Assembly: GCF_940807255.1 (NCBI RefSeq) | Contig: NZ_CALNWY010000023.1 | Location: 1-62,778, forward strand | Direction: 5' to 3' | Length of the DNA stretch: 62,778 nt | Source: Mixta sp. Marseille-Q2659 | Lineage (GTDB): Bacteria > Pseudomonadota > Gammaproteobacteria > Enterobacterales > Enterobacteriaceae | Made by a program: the position numbers and the translations under genes | Shown here: positions 39,454-49,269 of the stretch, piece by piece | How positions within the stretch are numbered: the first letter of the stretch is position 1 | Layout of the letters: each line of letters opens with the position of its first letter | The notes under the pieces: generated by a model | Database searches by the model: none | What the model was told of the DNA's origin: nothing | The model's input: only the letters and a program-made list of their open reading frames with translations

Positions 39454-39966
39454 AGGGGCTGAACTCCGCCAAAAAGGGTTAAAGAAAAATACGCTGGCGA
39501 TTGTATCACAGGCTGTCAGACCGGACGGGATAACCTTTCAATATGAATAATCGTTTTAACCGCGGCGCTTGTTTAACCGCGATAGCGACTTAAACATAAA
39601 GTATAGCGGCGGCATAAAATGATAAAAAATCAAATTGAACTCTTATTATGACTCGTTTTTACATAACGCCAGCCTGAGTGACTTTAAGCGTAATGCCCTT
39701 ACGCTATAGGTTATGCGATGATTCTAAGCATAAGCTGAACAGATAATCCCTTTGAAGGCTAAGGCTGTTTATGTAACCGCTTTAATGCAGCCCGCTTATT
39801 TTCGCCTGAGATAACTATAACTTTCCCTCAATTGCGTTATGCAAATCTCATTTTAATAAGACTTTGTGAATTTCTTACAAAATTAACTATTGCAGTTCCT
39901 TTTTTCCACCTCTATTATTATCAGGCAGAACATTTCTCCCACCCAGTATATTTTGAGATTAGGACA
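39454..39966. other. AT-rich intergenic region upstream of hns
   Basis: 513 bases, notably AT-rich just before hns (39830-39966), with no gene I can support; the frame leading into hns is open upstream but lacks homology. It must contain the hns promoter. E. coli hns is autorepressed through curved AT-rich DNA, and the A/T tracts here would fit that. Confidence 0.4.
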
Positions 39967-40374
39967 ATGAGCGAAGCACTTAAAATTCTGAACAATATCC
40001 GTACACTGCGCGCCCAGGCCAGAGAATGTACTCTGGAAACTCTGGAAGAAATGCTGGAGAAGCTGGAAGTTGTCGTTAATGAACGCCGTGAAGAAGAAAG
40101 TCAGGCACAGGCTGAAATTGAAGAACGCACGCGTAAACTTCAACAGTACCGTGAAATGCTGATCGCTGACGGTATTGATCCAAACGAACTGCTGCAAACT
40201 ATGGCTGCGACTAAAACCAGCGGCAAAGCTAAACGCGCTGCCCGTCCGGCTAAATATAAATACGTCGATGAAAATGGCGAAAGTAAAACCTGGACCGGCC
40301 AGGGCCGTACTCCAGCGGTAATCAAGAAAGCCATTGAAGAGGAAGGCAAACAGCTGGACGATTTTCTGCTGTAA
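39967..40374 (+). CDS. hns: Nucleoid protein H-NS
   Basis: 135 residues (E. coli 137) from ATG 39967 ([20 protein letters not shown]). The N-terminal coiled-coil oligomerisation domain covers about residues 1-80, with [19 protein letters not shown] as its centre. A basic linker (about 80-95) joins the C-terminal DNA-binding domain, with the AT-hook-like '[12 protein letters not shown]' near residue 110. It silences AT-rich and acquired DNA and bridges chromosomal filaments. ATG chosen from homology; GAGATTAGGAC provides a ribosome site. Confidence 0.98.
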   Translation: MSEALKILNNIRTLRAQARECTLETLEEMLEKLEVVVNERREEESQAQAEIEERTRKLQQYREMLIADGIDPNELLQTMAATKTSGKAKRAARPAKYKYVDENGESKTWTGQGRTPAVIKKAIEEEGKQLDDFLL

Positions 40375-40397
40375 TTCCTGTTCAGGGTGCTTCTCTT

Positions 40398-40425
40398 AAC
40401 CCCATTTTGTTATGGGGTTTTTTAT
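40398..40425 (+). terminator. hns terminator
   Basis: AACCCCAT (40398-40405), loop TTTGTT, ATGGGGTT (40412-40419), then TTTTTATT. Confidence 0.9.
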
Positions 40426-40466
40426 TGGTCATTTTTGGCGTTATTGTCACACCAGGCCACACCCAT

Positions 40467-40496
40467 AAAAAAGGAAGCTCTCAGCTTCCTTTTTTA
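40467..40496. terminator. Terminator of the galU operon
   Basis: AAGGAAGCT (40471-40479), loop CTC, AGCTTCCTT (40483-40491), with A and T runs on both sides. Ends the leftward galU-ugd-epimerase operon and backs up the hns terminator. Confidence 0.9.
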
Positions 40497-40506
40497 TTTC
40501 CTTTTA

Positions 40507-41511
40507 TCAGACCTTATAAAAGTCTCGATACCAGCTTACAAAGCGACTGATGCCCTCTTCCACGCCCGTTTGCGGTTTAAAGCCGATAACATCAAACAAA
40601 GCCTGCGTATCCGCGCTGGTTTCCAGCACGTCCCCTGGCTGCATAGGCAGCATATTTTTCTGTGCCTTCATTCCTAAAGCGTTTTCAAGCGCTTCAATAT
40701 AAGCCATTAAGGTAACGGGCTGGCTGTTGCCGATATTATAAACGCGATAAGGCGCCGAACTGGTGGCAGGAGAACCGTCTTCTACCGTCCAGCTGCTATC
40801 TTTTTGCGGAATGACATCCTGCAACCGAAAGATTGATTCGGTAATATCATCGATATAAGTAAAATCTCTGCGCATTTCGCCATTGTTATATACGTCGATA
40901 CTTTCGCCCGCGATTATAGCCCGGGTGAATTTAAACAACGCCATATCGGGGCGTCCCCACGGCCCATATACGGTAAAGAAACGCAGGCCGGTGGTAGGAA
41001 TACCGTACAGATGCGAATAGGTATGAGACATTAACTCATTGGCCTTTTTTGTCGCCGCATAGAGCGAAACCGGATGGTCTACGCTGTCATCGGTAGAAAA
41101 AGGCATTTTACGGTTCAGCCCATAAACCGAGCTGGAAGAAGCATAGAGCAAATGCTCAATTTTATGGTGCCGACATCCCTCAAGAATATTAAGGTGCCCG
41201 ATAAGGTTAGCATCTGCATAAGCATGCGGATTATCAATCGAATATCGAACGCCTGCCTGCGCACCCAGATGGATCACCCGCTGGAAACGATGCTGCGCAA
41301 ACAATGATGCTATTGCTTCACGATCGGCTAAATCGCCTTCGATAAAGGTAAAATCTGGGGACGTAATTTGATTCAGGCGGGCACGTTTAAGATTTACATC
41401 ATAATAATCATTCAGGTTGTCGAGACCGACAACCTGGTGACCGGCCGACAACAGGCGTTGGGTAACGTGAAAACCAATAAACCCTGCCGCGCCGGTAACC
41501 AGATAGTTCAT
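40507..41511 (-). CDS. UDP-glucuronate 4-epimerase-like SDR
   Basis: 334 residues. Extended short-chain dehydrogenase: Rossmann motif 'GAAGFIGFHV' at residues 7-16, catalytic Ser/Thr-Tyr-Lys in 'ASSSSVYG' and 'LYAATKKANE', and 'FFTVYGPWGRPDMALFKF' near residue 180, typical of UDP-GlcA 4-epimerases. It would interconvert UDP-glucuronate and UDP-galacturonate. The context supports this: 14 bases downstream of the UDP-glucose dehydrogenase that makes UDP-glucuronate. The product probably feeds exopolysaccharide, capsule or LPS galacturonic acid. E. coli K-12 lacks this gene between hns and galU. Confidence 0.85.
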   Translation of the reverse strand: MNYLVTGAAGFIGFHVTQRLLSAGHQVVGLDNLNDYYDVNLKRARLNQITSPDFTFIEGDLADREAIASLFAQHRFQRVIHLGAQAGVRYSIDNPHAYADANLIGHLNILEGCRHHKIEHLLYASSSSVYGLNRKMPFSTDDSVDHPVSLYAATKKANELMSHTYSHLYGIPTTGLRFFTVYGPWGRPDMALFKFTRAIIAGESIDVYNNGEMRRDFTYIDDITESIFRLQDVIPQKDSSWTVEDGSPATSSAPYRVYNIGNSQPVTLMAYIEALENALGMKAQKNMLPMQPGDVLETSADTQALFDVIGFKPQTGVEEGISRFVSWYRDFYKV

Positions 41512-41525
41512 ATTTACCTCATTAA

Positions 41526-42866
41526 TTATGCAATTTGAATAGACGCTCCGCGGCCAATTGCATAATAAACAAAACCGCGTTTGCTAATTCTTTCTGGATC
41601 ATACAGGTTACGACCATCAAAAATCACGGGTTGTTTTAAGGCATTTTTAATAACGTCAAAGTCCGGCGCGCGGAAGTTTTGCCATTCAGTACAAATGACC
41701 AGCGCATCGGCACCCTGCAGAGCCGCTTCTTTAGTACCCATCAGTTTCAGCTCTGGGCGATGACCATAAATACGCTGCGCTTCATCCATTGCTTCAGGAT
41801 CGAATGCCTGCACCGTCGCACCCGCAGCCCACAGCGTTTCCATCAGGACGCGGCTGGAAGCTTCACGCATATCATCGGTGTTAGGCTTAAAGGAGAGGCC
41901 CCACAGCGCGAAGGTTTTACCCTTCAGGTCTTCGCCAAAATGACGTTTGATAAAGCCAGGCAGCTTCATCTTTTGATCGTCATTGACATCTTCCACAGCC
42001 TGCAACAGGCGCGGTTTATAGCCAATGGTTTCAGCGGTGCGGATCAGCGCCTGAACATCTTTCGGGAAGCAAGAACCGCCATAGCCGCAGCCCGGATAGA
42101 TAAAGTGGTAGCCGATACGGGAATCGGAACCGATGCCCTGACGCACTTTTTCAATATCCGCACCCAGACGCTCTGCAAGGTTCGAGATTTCATTCATAAA
42201 GCTGATTTTGGTGGCCAGCATGCAGTTCGCCGCATATTTGGTCAGCTCAGCGCTACGAATATCCATCAGGATCAGGCGATCGTGATTACGGTTGAACGGC
42301 TCATACAGCTCGCGCAGCAGCTCAACAACCTCATCGTTATCGGTACCGACAACAATACGCTCAGGACGCATACAGTCGTTAACCGCCGCGCCTTCCTTCA
42401 GGAATTCCGGATTGGAAACGACATCAAACGTCAGGTTAACGCCGCGCGCATTCAGGGTTTCCTGCATTACGCTACGCACGCGATCGGCGGTGCCGACCGG
42501 TACGGTAGACTTGTCCAGCACCACTTTATGCTCATCCATATGCTGAGCAATGGTGCGCGCTACCGCAGTAACATATTTCAGATCGGCAGAGCCATCTTCA
42601 TCCGGCGGCGTACCCACGGCGATAAACTGCATGACGCCATGTTTTACGCCCTCTTCGGCGTTGGTGGTGAAGTTCAGGCGACCCGCTTCATAGTTTTGCT
42701 TAACCAGCGGCGTCAAACCTGGCTCATAAATGGGAATGATCCCTTTCTTCAGATTTTCGACTTTGTTTTCGTCGACATCAATACAAAGAACGTCATGTCC
42801 GACTTCGGCCAGTACCGCAGCCTGAACCAGACCCACATAGCCGATACCAAATACGGTGACTTTCAT
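41526..42866 (-). CDS. ugd: UDP-glucose 6-dehydrogenase (long type)
   Basis: 446 residues, the longer bacterial class and not the 388-residue E. coli Ugd. NAD-binding '[20 protein letters not shown]' at residues 5-24, '[12 protein letters not shown]' near 121, '[14 protein letters not shown]' near 155, and the catalytic cysteine in '[16 protein letters not shown]' near 268. It oxidises UDP-glucose twice to UDP-glucuronate. 24 bases downstream of galU, its substrate supplier. Being a separate class, it may coexist with an E. coli-type ugd elsewhere in the genome. Confidence 0.93.
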   Translation of the reverse strand: MKVTVFGIGYVGLVQAAVLAEVGHDVLCIDVDENKVENLKKGIIPIYEPGLTPLVKQNYEAGRLNFTTNAEEGVKHGVMQFIAVGTPPDEDGSADLKYVTAVARTIAQHMDEHKVVLDKSTVPVGTADRVRSVMQETLNARGVNLTFDVVSNPEFLKEGAAVNDCMRPERIVVGTDNDEVVELLRELYEPFNRNHDRLILMDIRSAELTKYAANCMLATKISFMNEISNLAERLGADIEKVRQGIGSDSRIGYHFIYPGCGYGGSCFPKDVQALIRTAETIGYKPRLLQAVEDVNDDQKMKLPGFIKRHFGEDLKGKTFALWGLSFKPNTDDMREASSRVLMETLWAAGATVQAFDPEAMDEAQRIYGHRPELKLMGTKEAALQGADALVICTEWQNFRAPDFDVIKNALKQPVIFDGRNLYDPERISKRGFVYYAIGRGASIQIA

Positions 42867-42890
42867 TGCGTTATCCTGTTGCTGTGTGAA

Positions 42891-43799
42891 TTACTTTTTA
42901 TTTTCAACTGTATCGTTCAGCCACTGTTTAAAATCATTGCCCAGTGACGGATGACGCAGACCATACTCAACAAAAGCCTGCATGTAGCCCAGCTTGTTGC
43001 CGCAGTCATGGCTCACGCCTTTCAGGTGGTAAGCTTCAACGGTTTCTTTTTCCATCAGCATGGCGATGGAGTCAGTCAGCTGAACTTCGCCGCCTGCGCC
43101 CGGAGGCGTTTTAGCCAGCAGTGGCCAAATGTCCGCAGAAAGTACGTAACGACCAACGACGGCCAGGTTCGATGGTGCTTCGTTCGCCTTCGGTTTTTCT
43201 ACCACGCCCACCATTGGCGCGCTGTCGCCCGGCTGCAGTTCAGCGCCCTGGCAATCGACCACACCGTACGCAGTCACATCTGCCACCGGCTCAACCATAA
43301 TCTGGCTACGGCCGCTTTCGTCGAAACGGTTCAGCATTTCAGCCAGGTTATCTTTGGTTGGATCGGATTCATATTCGTCGATGATAACGTCAGGCAGAAT
43401 GACGGCAACCGGCTCATCGCCTACCAGCGGATGTGCGCACATTACCGCGTGGCCCAGGCCTTTCGCAATACCCTGACGCACCTGCATGATGGTCACGTGC
43501 GGCGGGCAAATAGACTGGATTTCGTCGAGCAGCTGGCGCTTAACGCGTTTTTCCAGCATCGCTTCCAGTTCAAAACTGGTATCAAAATGGTTCTCAATCG
43601 AGTTTTTTGACGAGTGCGTAACCAGCACAATCTCATTGATCCCGGCGGCGATACATTCGTTAACGACATACTGAATTAACGGCTTATCAACCAGCGGCAG
43701 CATTTCTTTCGGAATGGCCTTGGTAGCGGGCAGCATACGCGTCCCTAATCCGGCAACAGGGATTACCGCTTTTTTTACTTTTGACTTATAGGCAGACAT
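42891..43799 (-). CDS. galU: UTP-glucose-1-phosphate uridylyltransferase
   Basis: 302 residues, the E. coli length. Nucleotidyltransferase fold with '[19 protein letters not shown]' at residues 16-34, and '[21 protein letters not shown]' near 200. Makes UDP-glucose from UTP and glucose 1-phosphate for LPS, trehalose, galactose metabolism and exopolysaccharide. First gene of the three-gene leftward operon; the 193-base gap upstream to rssB should hold its promoter. Confidence 0.97.
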   Translation of the reverse strand: MSAYKSKVKKAVIPVAGLGTRMLPATKAIPKEMLPLVDKPLIQYVVNECIAAGINEIVLVTHSSKNSIENHFDTSFELEAMLEKRVKRQLLDEIQSICPPHVTIMQVRQGIAKGLGHAVMCAHPLVGDEPVAVILPDVIIDEYESDPTKDNLAEMLNRFDESGRSQIMVEPVADVTAYGVVDCQGAELQPGDSAPMVGVVEKPKANEAPSNLAVVGRYVLSADIWPLLAKTPPGAGGEVQLTDSIAMLMEKETVEAYHLKGVSHDCGNKLGYMQAFVEYGLRHPSLGNDFKQWLNDTVENKK

Positions 43800-43992
43800 T
43801 AAGATACCTCTCTTATAGGCCGTTCAAGTTAATACTTGATATGTCGATTTAAAAAACGAAACGAGTATATCAGTTCAGGGGCGCCGGATTTATCCTGGAT
43901 AAGTTCTTTCCGGCGAAATTAAGATTATTACCCAAGTATAAAAGGTAGGCTAATGCCCGTGCGTCCATGCATAAATAAAAAGCATTCGCTTA

Positions 43993-45006
43993 TTATTCAG
44001 GCGACAGCATCAGCCGCAGCCGCCCTCCATTTCCCCATACCTGACATTGCCAGGCATCGCCCTGCTGGTTAATTTGATTGAGGTGGGTACTTCCCAGCGT
44101 GCCTAAAGGCACACCATTACTAAGCTGTATTTCCTGGTCATTAATGTTCAGCGTTGCGTTTAAACCTGCTGAAACCAAAATCAGGTTTTTATAGGTTTGA
44201 TGATAATAACCCACTAATAAAGGAAACTGCCCTTTCAGATTCGCCTGACGCAATAACAAATTAACCTGCTTAAGCACGCTGCTTAATTCAGGCAAACGCT
44301 GTTTTTGCCCTGAAAGCTGTTCCTGTAAAAGCCCATTGAATAACGCACGTAACAGCAGCGCCGCCAGTACGCCATTATCGCCGGCGCGGGTAACGTCAAG
44401 GCAATAAAACGCCAGATCTTTGTCTGATAAAGCGGCGATATCCAGGACCAGTCCAGGCTGTTCCGCCATGGTGAGCTGGCGATAATTAACGCGACAGTTG
44501 GCTATCACTTGCTGAACCGGTGGCTGAAGCTGTTTTAACAGTTTCGCTGCCGCATTCGGGTCGCTGACCAGGGCGTCCCAGTCCTGAAAAAGCTGTTCTT
44601 CCTCTTCCACCTGGGAGGTAAACATGGAGGGATAAAGACACTCATAGACCGCCTCACGCAGGCGCTCCATATCTTTTATCGGTTTGAGCAGCACATCCTG
44701 AACGCCAAGGCGCAGGACATGTGCAATGTCGGACATCTGCTCAGTGGCAGAAATCACCAGAATTGGAACCTGATTGCCGCGTGTACGTAAATGCTCCACT
44801 AACTTGATGCCATTCATGCGTGGCATTTCTAAATCGCAAATCAACAGATCGGGCTGATGAAAGCGCAACGTTTCGATAGCATCAAGACCATCGCTGGCTA
44901 CCAGCAATGTAGCGCCCAGCGAATATAAGAAATTTTCCAGCAGGGAGCGGAAAACAACCTCATCCTCGACGATCAGGATCTGTTTTCCTGTTAATGGTTT
45001 TTCCAT
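43993..45006 (-). CDS. rssB: RpoS adaptor / response regulator RssB
   Basis: 337 residues, the E. coli length. Receiver domain at about 1-125 with D58 as phosphoacceptor ('LLICDLEMPRMNG') and acidic E15/D16-type pocket ('VEDEVVFRSL'). The C-terminal half is a degenerate PP2C-like domain (VANCRVNYRQL ... YCLDVTRAGDNGVLAALLLRA). RssB delivers sigma-S to ClpXP. Follows rssA by 100 bases on the same strand. Confidence 0.96.
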   Translation of the reverse strand: MEKPLTGKQILIVEDEVVFRSLLENFLYSLGATLLVASDGLDAIETLRFHQPDLLICDLEMPRMNGIKLVEHLRTRGNQVPILVISATEQMSDIAHVLRLGVQDVLLKPIKDMERLREAVYECLYPSMFTSQVEEEEQLFQDWDALVSDPNAAAKLLKQLQPPVQQVIANCRVNYRQLTMAEQPGLVLDIAALSDKDLAFYCLDVTRAGDNGVLAALLLRALFNGLLQEQLSGQKQRLPELSSVLKQVNLLLRQANLKGQFPLLVGYYHQTYKNLILVSAGLNATLNINDQEIQLSNGVPLGTLGSTHLNQINQQGDAWQCQVWGNGGRLRLMLSPE

Positions 45007-45106
45007 TGGTTTCCCCCGTAAGCCAGATAATTCAATAGTGATTCAAAAAACGCACTTGTGCCTGTCAGAATTGCCTGAAGTAACATGTGTGGTTGACCCA
45101 TTTTCA

Positions 45107-46009
45107 TTACCGGCTTCTTACTAACGGTATTAATTCATCCATTTTCTTCTCAACTGCAGCTTTTCCGGCTGCAATCGCTTCCTCTGCACGATGAAAATCA
45201 AGCGTACTGATTTGGGGACAATAGGGTTGTAATAATACATCCGGCGGGTCCCCCGCCATGCGGTTACGCTTCAGGCGATTCTCCAGTACCTGAATAGACG
45301 TGGTCATAATCTCCATCGCGCCTGGCGAAAGAGCGGTGCGCCGCTGGGTGATACGCTGAGCCAAACGCTGACGCAACATGGCGCGCCAGCCGATCTGCTC
45401 CTCCTCTGCAGCGGTCTGTACCGGCGTCGCCGATAACAAGTCCTGCTGCATAAGGTGCGCATCGTGCTGTAAATCAACGGCAATAACTATATCTGCGCCC
45501 AGCGCTCTGGTCAGTGATACAGGAACAGGATTAACTACCGCACCATCCACCAGCCAGTAACCGTTATGCCCGACGGGCGGCAACAGGCCTGGCATACTGC
45601 ATGAAGCGCGAACCGCCTGATGCAAATCGCCCTCGGTTAGCCACAGCTCCCGACCGGTACTCAGATTGGTCGCAACCGCGCCAAAGCGAATATGACACTG
45701 TTCGATAGACTCATCGGGCATTAAGCGGCGGATATGGTTGAATACGCGATTCCCGCGCAGTAAACCGCCTCGTTGCCATGAAAAATCCATCAACCGAATC
45801 ACATCCCAGTAGTTAAATGATCTTACCCACTTTTCCAGCAGCTTTAACCGCCCGGTAGCGCAAGCGGCGCCGACCAACGCACCAACAGAACAACCGGCAA
45901 TCACATCGATACGAATTCCTGCGCGCACCAAAGCATCAATAACACCAATGTGAGCCCATCCTTTGGCAGCACCTGAACCTAACGCCAGTCCAATTTTTAC
46001 TTGTCTCAT
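45107..46009 (-). CDS. rssA: Patatin-like phospholipase family protein RssA
   Basis: 300 residues (E. coli 301). Patatin fold: oxyanion-hole 'GSGAAKGWAHIGVI' at residues 11-24, nucleophile S41 in 'GCSVGALVG', and the catalytic Asp in 'LVDGAVVNPVP' near residue 155. A lipid-hydrolase activity is predicted; the biological substrate is unknown. Co-transcribed with rssB in E. coli and placed the same way here. Confidence 0.95.
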   Translation of the reverse strand: MRQVKIGLALGSGAAKGWAHIGVIDALVRAGIRIDVIAGCSVGALVGAACATGRLKLLEKWVRSFNYWDVIRLMDFSWQRGGLLRGNRVFNHIRRLMPDESIEQCHIRFGAVATNLSTGRELWLTEGDLHQAVRASCSMPGLLPPVGHNGYWLVDGAVVNPVPVSLTRALGADIVIAVDLQHDAHLMQQDLLSATPVQTAAEEEQIGWRAMLRQRLAQRITQRRTALSPGAMEIMTTSIQVLENRLKRNRMAGDPPDVLLQPYCPQISTLDFHRAEEAIAAGKAAVEKKMDELIPLVRSR

Positions 46010-46118
46010 TGCATTCCTGTTTTTACCCCGCTTAGCTGAATAGCGTTAAACGCCTGGGTCAGATAACATAGCGTAAAATAACGTCTTTAGCCCTGTAGAT
46101 GCAAAACCTGGAGTTAAC

Positions 46119-46577
46119 GTGTCTGAAAACTGTCCATGCTGTAGCGGATTGCAGTATAGCCTATGTTGCGGTCGCTATCTAAGTGGCGAACAATTCCCTG
46201 CCAGCCCGGAAGCCCTGATGCGCTCGCGCTATACGGCCTACTACCAACAAAACGCCGACTACTTATTAGCCACCTGGCACCGTTCGCATCGATCGTCGCA
46301 GCTGCGTCAGGCTTTATCTGAAAGTTTTAGCGATACGCAATGGCAAGGCTTGAGGATAATCGCCTGCGAAGCAGGAGCCAACGATAATGAAGCTTATGTG
46401 ACATTTTGGGCACGATACGTCGAAAAGGATCGCTCAGATGCGATTCATGAACGCTCGCGCTTTGTCCGTGAGGATCAACGCTGGTACTATATTGACGGAA
46501 CCGCACCACAGGTGGGTCGTAACGACCGCTGTCCCTGTGGCTCCGAAAAAAAATACAAAAAATGTTGCGGCCAGTAA
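46119..46577 (+). CDS. ychJ: SEC-C motif protein YchJ (GTG start)
   Basis: 152 residues (E. coli 152) starting at GTG 46119, with GGAG at about seven bases upstream. An N-terminal cysteine-rich zinc motif '[17 protein letters not shown]' at residues 5-21, an NTF2-like middle domain ('[20 protein letters not shown]'), and a C-terminal SEC-C zinc motif '[17 protein letters not shown]'. Function unknown; SEC-C motifs resemble the SecB-binding tail of SecA. 53 bases before purU. Confidence 0.95.
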   Translation: MSENCPCCSGLQYSLCCGRYLSGEQFPASPEALMRSRYTAYYQQNADYLLATWHRSHRSSQLRQALSESFSDTQWQGLRIIACEAGANDNEAYVTFWARYVEKDRSDAIHERSRFVREDQRWYYIDGTAPQVGRNDRCPCGSEKKYKKCCGQ

Positions 46578-46630
46578 TGCTGGTGCCGTTCAGATTCACT
46601 GCAATCCCGCTTCGACAGGATCGATAATTC

Positions 46631-47479
46631 ATGCAAGCGCAAAATTTACAACGCAAAGTACTACGAACTATTTGCCCTGATGCCAAGGGCCTTATCGCCA
46701 AGATCACTAACATTTGCTACAAGCACGAGCTGAACATCGTGCAGAACAATGAGTTTGTCGATCATCGCACCGGACGCTTTTTTATGCGTACCGAACTGGA
46801 AGGCATTTTTAACGACAACACGCTGCTTGCCGATCTGGACAGCGCGCTTCCACAGGGCTCCGTGCGCGAATTACAATGCGCCGGCCGTCGCCGCGTCGTT
46901 ATTCTGGTTACTAAAGAAGCGCACTGCCTGGGCGATCTGCTGATGAAAAGCGCCTTTGGCGGGCTGGATATGGAGATCGCTGCGGTTATCGGCAACCACG
47001 ATACGCTGCGCTCGCTGGTGGAACGCTTTGATATTCCTTTTGTGCTGGTCAGTCACGAAGGCCTGACGCGTGAAGAGCATGACAATAAAATGGCGGAGCA
47101 GATTGATCGTTATCAGCCGGATTATGTGGTGCTGGCAAAATATATGCGCGTGTTAACGCCCGCTTTCGTTCAGCGCTACCCTAACCAAATCATTAATATT
47201 CATCACTCGTTCCTGCCAGCGTTTATTGGCGCGCGTCCTTATCATCAGGCCTACGAGCGCGGCGTGAAGATCATCGGCGCCACGGCGCACTACGTTAACG
47301 ACAACCTGGATGAAGGCCCGATCATCATGCAGGACGTGATTAACGTCGATCACAGTTACACCGCAGAAGAGATGATGCGTGCAGGACGCGATGTGGAAAA
47401 GAACGTGTTAAGCCGCGCGCTGTATAAAGTGCTGGGCCAGCGCGTCTTCGTTTACGGCAACCGCACCATTATTCTTTAA
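46631..47479 (+). CDS. purU: Formyltetrahydrofolate deformylase
   Basis: 282 residues (E. coli 280). An N-terminal ACT domain (about 8-85, 'TICPDAKGLIAKITNICYKH') is followed by a formyltransferase-like catalytic domain: 'VVLAKYMRVLTP' near 175, 'NIHHSFLPAFIGARPYHQAY' near 195-214 and 'GATAHYVNDNLDEGPII' near 219-235, carrying the catalytic Asn-His-Asp. Releases formate from 10-formyl-THF, feeding PurT and balancing one-carbon pools. Directly upstream of the tRNA-Tyr pair, as in E. coli. Confidence 0.97.
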   Translation: MQAQNLQRKVLRTICPDAKGLIAKITNICYKHELNIVQNNEFVDHRTGRFFMRTELEGIFNDNTLLADLDSALPQGSVRELQCAGRRRVVILVTKEAHCLGDLLMKSAFGGLDMEIAAVIGNHDTLRSLVERFDIPFVLVSHEGLTREEHDNKMAEQIDRYQPDYVVLAKYMRVLTPAFVQRYPNQIINIHHSFLPAFIGARPYHQAYERGVKIIGATAHYVNDNLDEGPIIMQDVINVDHSYTAEEMMRAGRDVEKNVLSRALYKVLGQRVFVYGNRTIIL

Positions 47480-47560
47480 GAGGTTACGGCGTCGGTTGTT
47501 CAGCAAACCGGCGCCATGCGTAAAAATTCGGCGAACGAATCGCTTTTTCTGCCGGGGCGC

Positions 47561-47596
47561 TTTACAGCATCGATTCATTTGGTATGATGCGCCCCG
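47561..47596 (+). promoter_or_regulatory. tyrT promoter
   Basis: TTTACA (47561-47566), 16-base spacer, TATGAT (47583-47588), then the G+C-rich discriminator GCGCCCCG typical of stringently controlled stable-RNA promoters. Nearly identical to E. coli tyrT. Confidence 0.9.
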
Positions 47597-47623
47597 CTTT
47601 CAGGCAATATTGTCCTGACCCGT

Positions 47624-47708
<85 letters not shown>

Positions 47709-47804
47709 CTCTTCTGTTAAGCACAGAAGTTATCCGGCAGGCACATTGGTTTTGTGCATCCGGTTCAGCTGAAAGCACTACTACATTTCTGAACTGTTTT
47801 ATCT

Positions 47805-47889
<85 letters not shown>

Positions 47890-48094
47890 TCTTCCAGTAG
47901 TACACCCGTTTCAAACCCAACACTGAACACACATCTTCCCGTTGGGAGAAGGTGAGAAGCTTCGACAAGGTTCGCGTCGAGCTGCGCGAGACAACGTGCG
48001 CAGCATTCTCTTTTTCGTTCTGTTGCTTGCCGTGACATCATCAATACAACTCTGTTACCATCCCGCCATCTTTTTACCGTGCAGCTATGGCAAT

Positions 48095-48901
48095 ATGAAA
48101 TTCATCTCCTTCAACATCAACGGGCTACGCGCTCGCCCTCATCAACTGGAAGCGATCATTCAGCAGCATAATCCCGACGTTATAGGCCTGCAGGAAACCA
48201 AGGTTCATGACGATATGTTTCCGCTGGAAGAAGTCAGCAAGCTGGGTTATCACGTTTTCTATCATGGGCAAAAAGGCCATTACGGCGTAGCGCTGCTGTC
48301 GCGCGACATGCCGCTTAGCGTACAGCGCGGTTTTCCTGACGATGGCGAAGAAGCACAGCGCCGCCTGATTATGGCGCAGATCCCGACGCCGTCCGGCAAC
48401 GTTACCGTTATCAACGGCTATTTCCCGCAGGGTGAAAGCCGCGACCATCCCATCAAGTTTCCGGCCAAAGAGAAGTTTTATCGCGATCTGCAAAACTATC
48501 TGGAAACCCATTTGCAGGCGGATGACCGTGTATTAATCATGGGCGATATGAATATCAGCAGCAGCGATCTGGATATTGGTATCGGTGAAGATAGCCGCAA
48601 GCGTTGGCTGCGTAGCGGCAAATGTTCTTTCCTGCCGGAAGAGCGCGAATGGATGGATCGTTTGCTTAACTGGGGACTGGTGGATACCTGGCGCGCCGCG
48701 AACCCTGACTGCGCCGACCGCTTCTCCTGGTTCGATTATCGTTCGAAAGGGTTTGATGATAACCGTGGACTGCGCATCGATCTGCTGCTGGCGTCGCACG
48801 CACTCGCTGAGCGCTGTGTTGATACCGGCATTGATTATCAGATCCGCGCGATGGAAAAACCGTCCGATCACGCGCCGATTTGGGCGACGTTTGACCTGTA
48901 A
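48095..48901 (+). CDS. xthA: Exonuclease III
   Basis: 268 residues, the E. coli length, from ATG 48095 ([20 protein letters not shown]); the frame is open 51 codons upstream without homology. Metal-binding E34 in '[10 protein letters not shown]', 'GYFPQGESR' (Tyr near 109), '[15 protein letters not shown]' near residue 150 and the terminal '[10 protein letters not shown]' with catalytic His259. Main AP endonuclease and 3'-5' dsDNA exonuclease in base-excision repair. In K-12 xthA is far from the tRNA-Tyr genes, so a rearrangement boundary lies just upstream. Confidence 0.97.
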   Translation: MKFISFNINGLRARPHQLEAIIQQHNPDVIGLQETKVHDDMFPLEEVSKLGYHVFYHGQKGHYGVALLSRDMPLSVQRGFPDDGEEAQRRLIMAQIPTPSGNVTVINGYFPQGESRDHPIKFPAKEKFYRDLQNYLETHLQADDRVLIMGDMNISSSDLDIGIGEDSRKRWLRSGKCSFLPEEREWMDRLLNWGLVDTWRAANPDCADRFSWFDYRSKGFDDNRGLRIDLLLASHALAERCVDTGIDYQIRAMEKPSDHAPIWATFDL

Positions 48902-48903
48902 AC

Positions 48904-48935
48904 CGCAGGCGTTGCGGTATGCCGCAACGCCTGCG
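48904..48935. terminator. Perfect 14-bp stem between xthA and ynjH
   Basis: CGCAGGCGTTGCGG, loop TATG, CCGCAACGCCTGCG. It fills the gap between convergent xthA and ynjH; no U-tract. Confidence 0.65.
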
Positions 48936-48936
48936 C

Positions 48937-49269
48937 TTATTTCACGATTCGCCAGATCAGGTTATTGGTGCCCAGCGATTTTTCGTCGCGCACGCACTGC
49001 AACAGCACACCTTCCGCTTTAACCACCGCGCCTTCCGAATAGCTACGGTTTTCATAGGTACAGCAACGCAAACAGGGCGGATTCTGCGAACGGTTTTGCC
49101 CCTGCGTCCAGACTTCGGGCGGCAGATCCACCACTACATCGCTGTTGATGCTGCTGCTTTCATCACCATGTCCGCTGTTATAATCGTGCCCGCTGTTATA
49201 ACCGTGCCGCTGCGCCTGTGCTGTCGCGCTTAACAACAGCGCCAGCGTTACTCCCCAGACCCGTTTCAT
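48937..49269 (-). CDS. ynjH: DUF1496 periplasmic protein YnjH
   Basis: 110 residues with a clear signal peptide ([20 protein letters not shown]). The mature part carries an '[18 protein letters not shown]' low-complexity stretch, then the DUF1496 core: '[13 protein letters not shown]', three close cysteines '[20 protein letters not shown]' and '[19 protein letters not shown]', similar to E. coli YnjH. Function unknown. The ATG overlaps the topB stop by four bases (ATGA), implying coupled translation. In K-12 ynjH and topB are separated by gdhA and ynjI, absent here. Confidence 0.8.
   Translation of the reverse strand: MKRVWGVTLALLLSATAQAQRHGYNSGHDYNSGHGDESSSINSDVVVDLPPEVWTQGQNRSQNPPCLRCCTYENRSYSEGAVVKAEGVLLQCVRDEKSLGTNNLIWRIVK

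Noticed and set aside
41679-42947. 422-codon forward ORF opposite ugd
   Set aside because: Antisense shadow of ugd; no domain, no ribosome site, composition typical of a mirrored frame.
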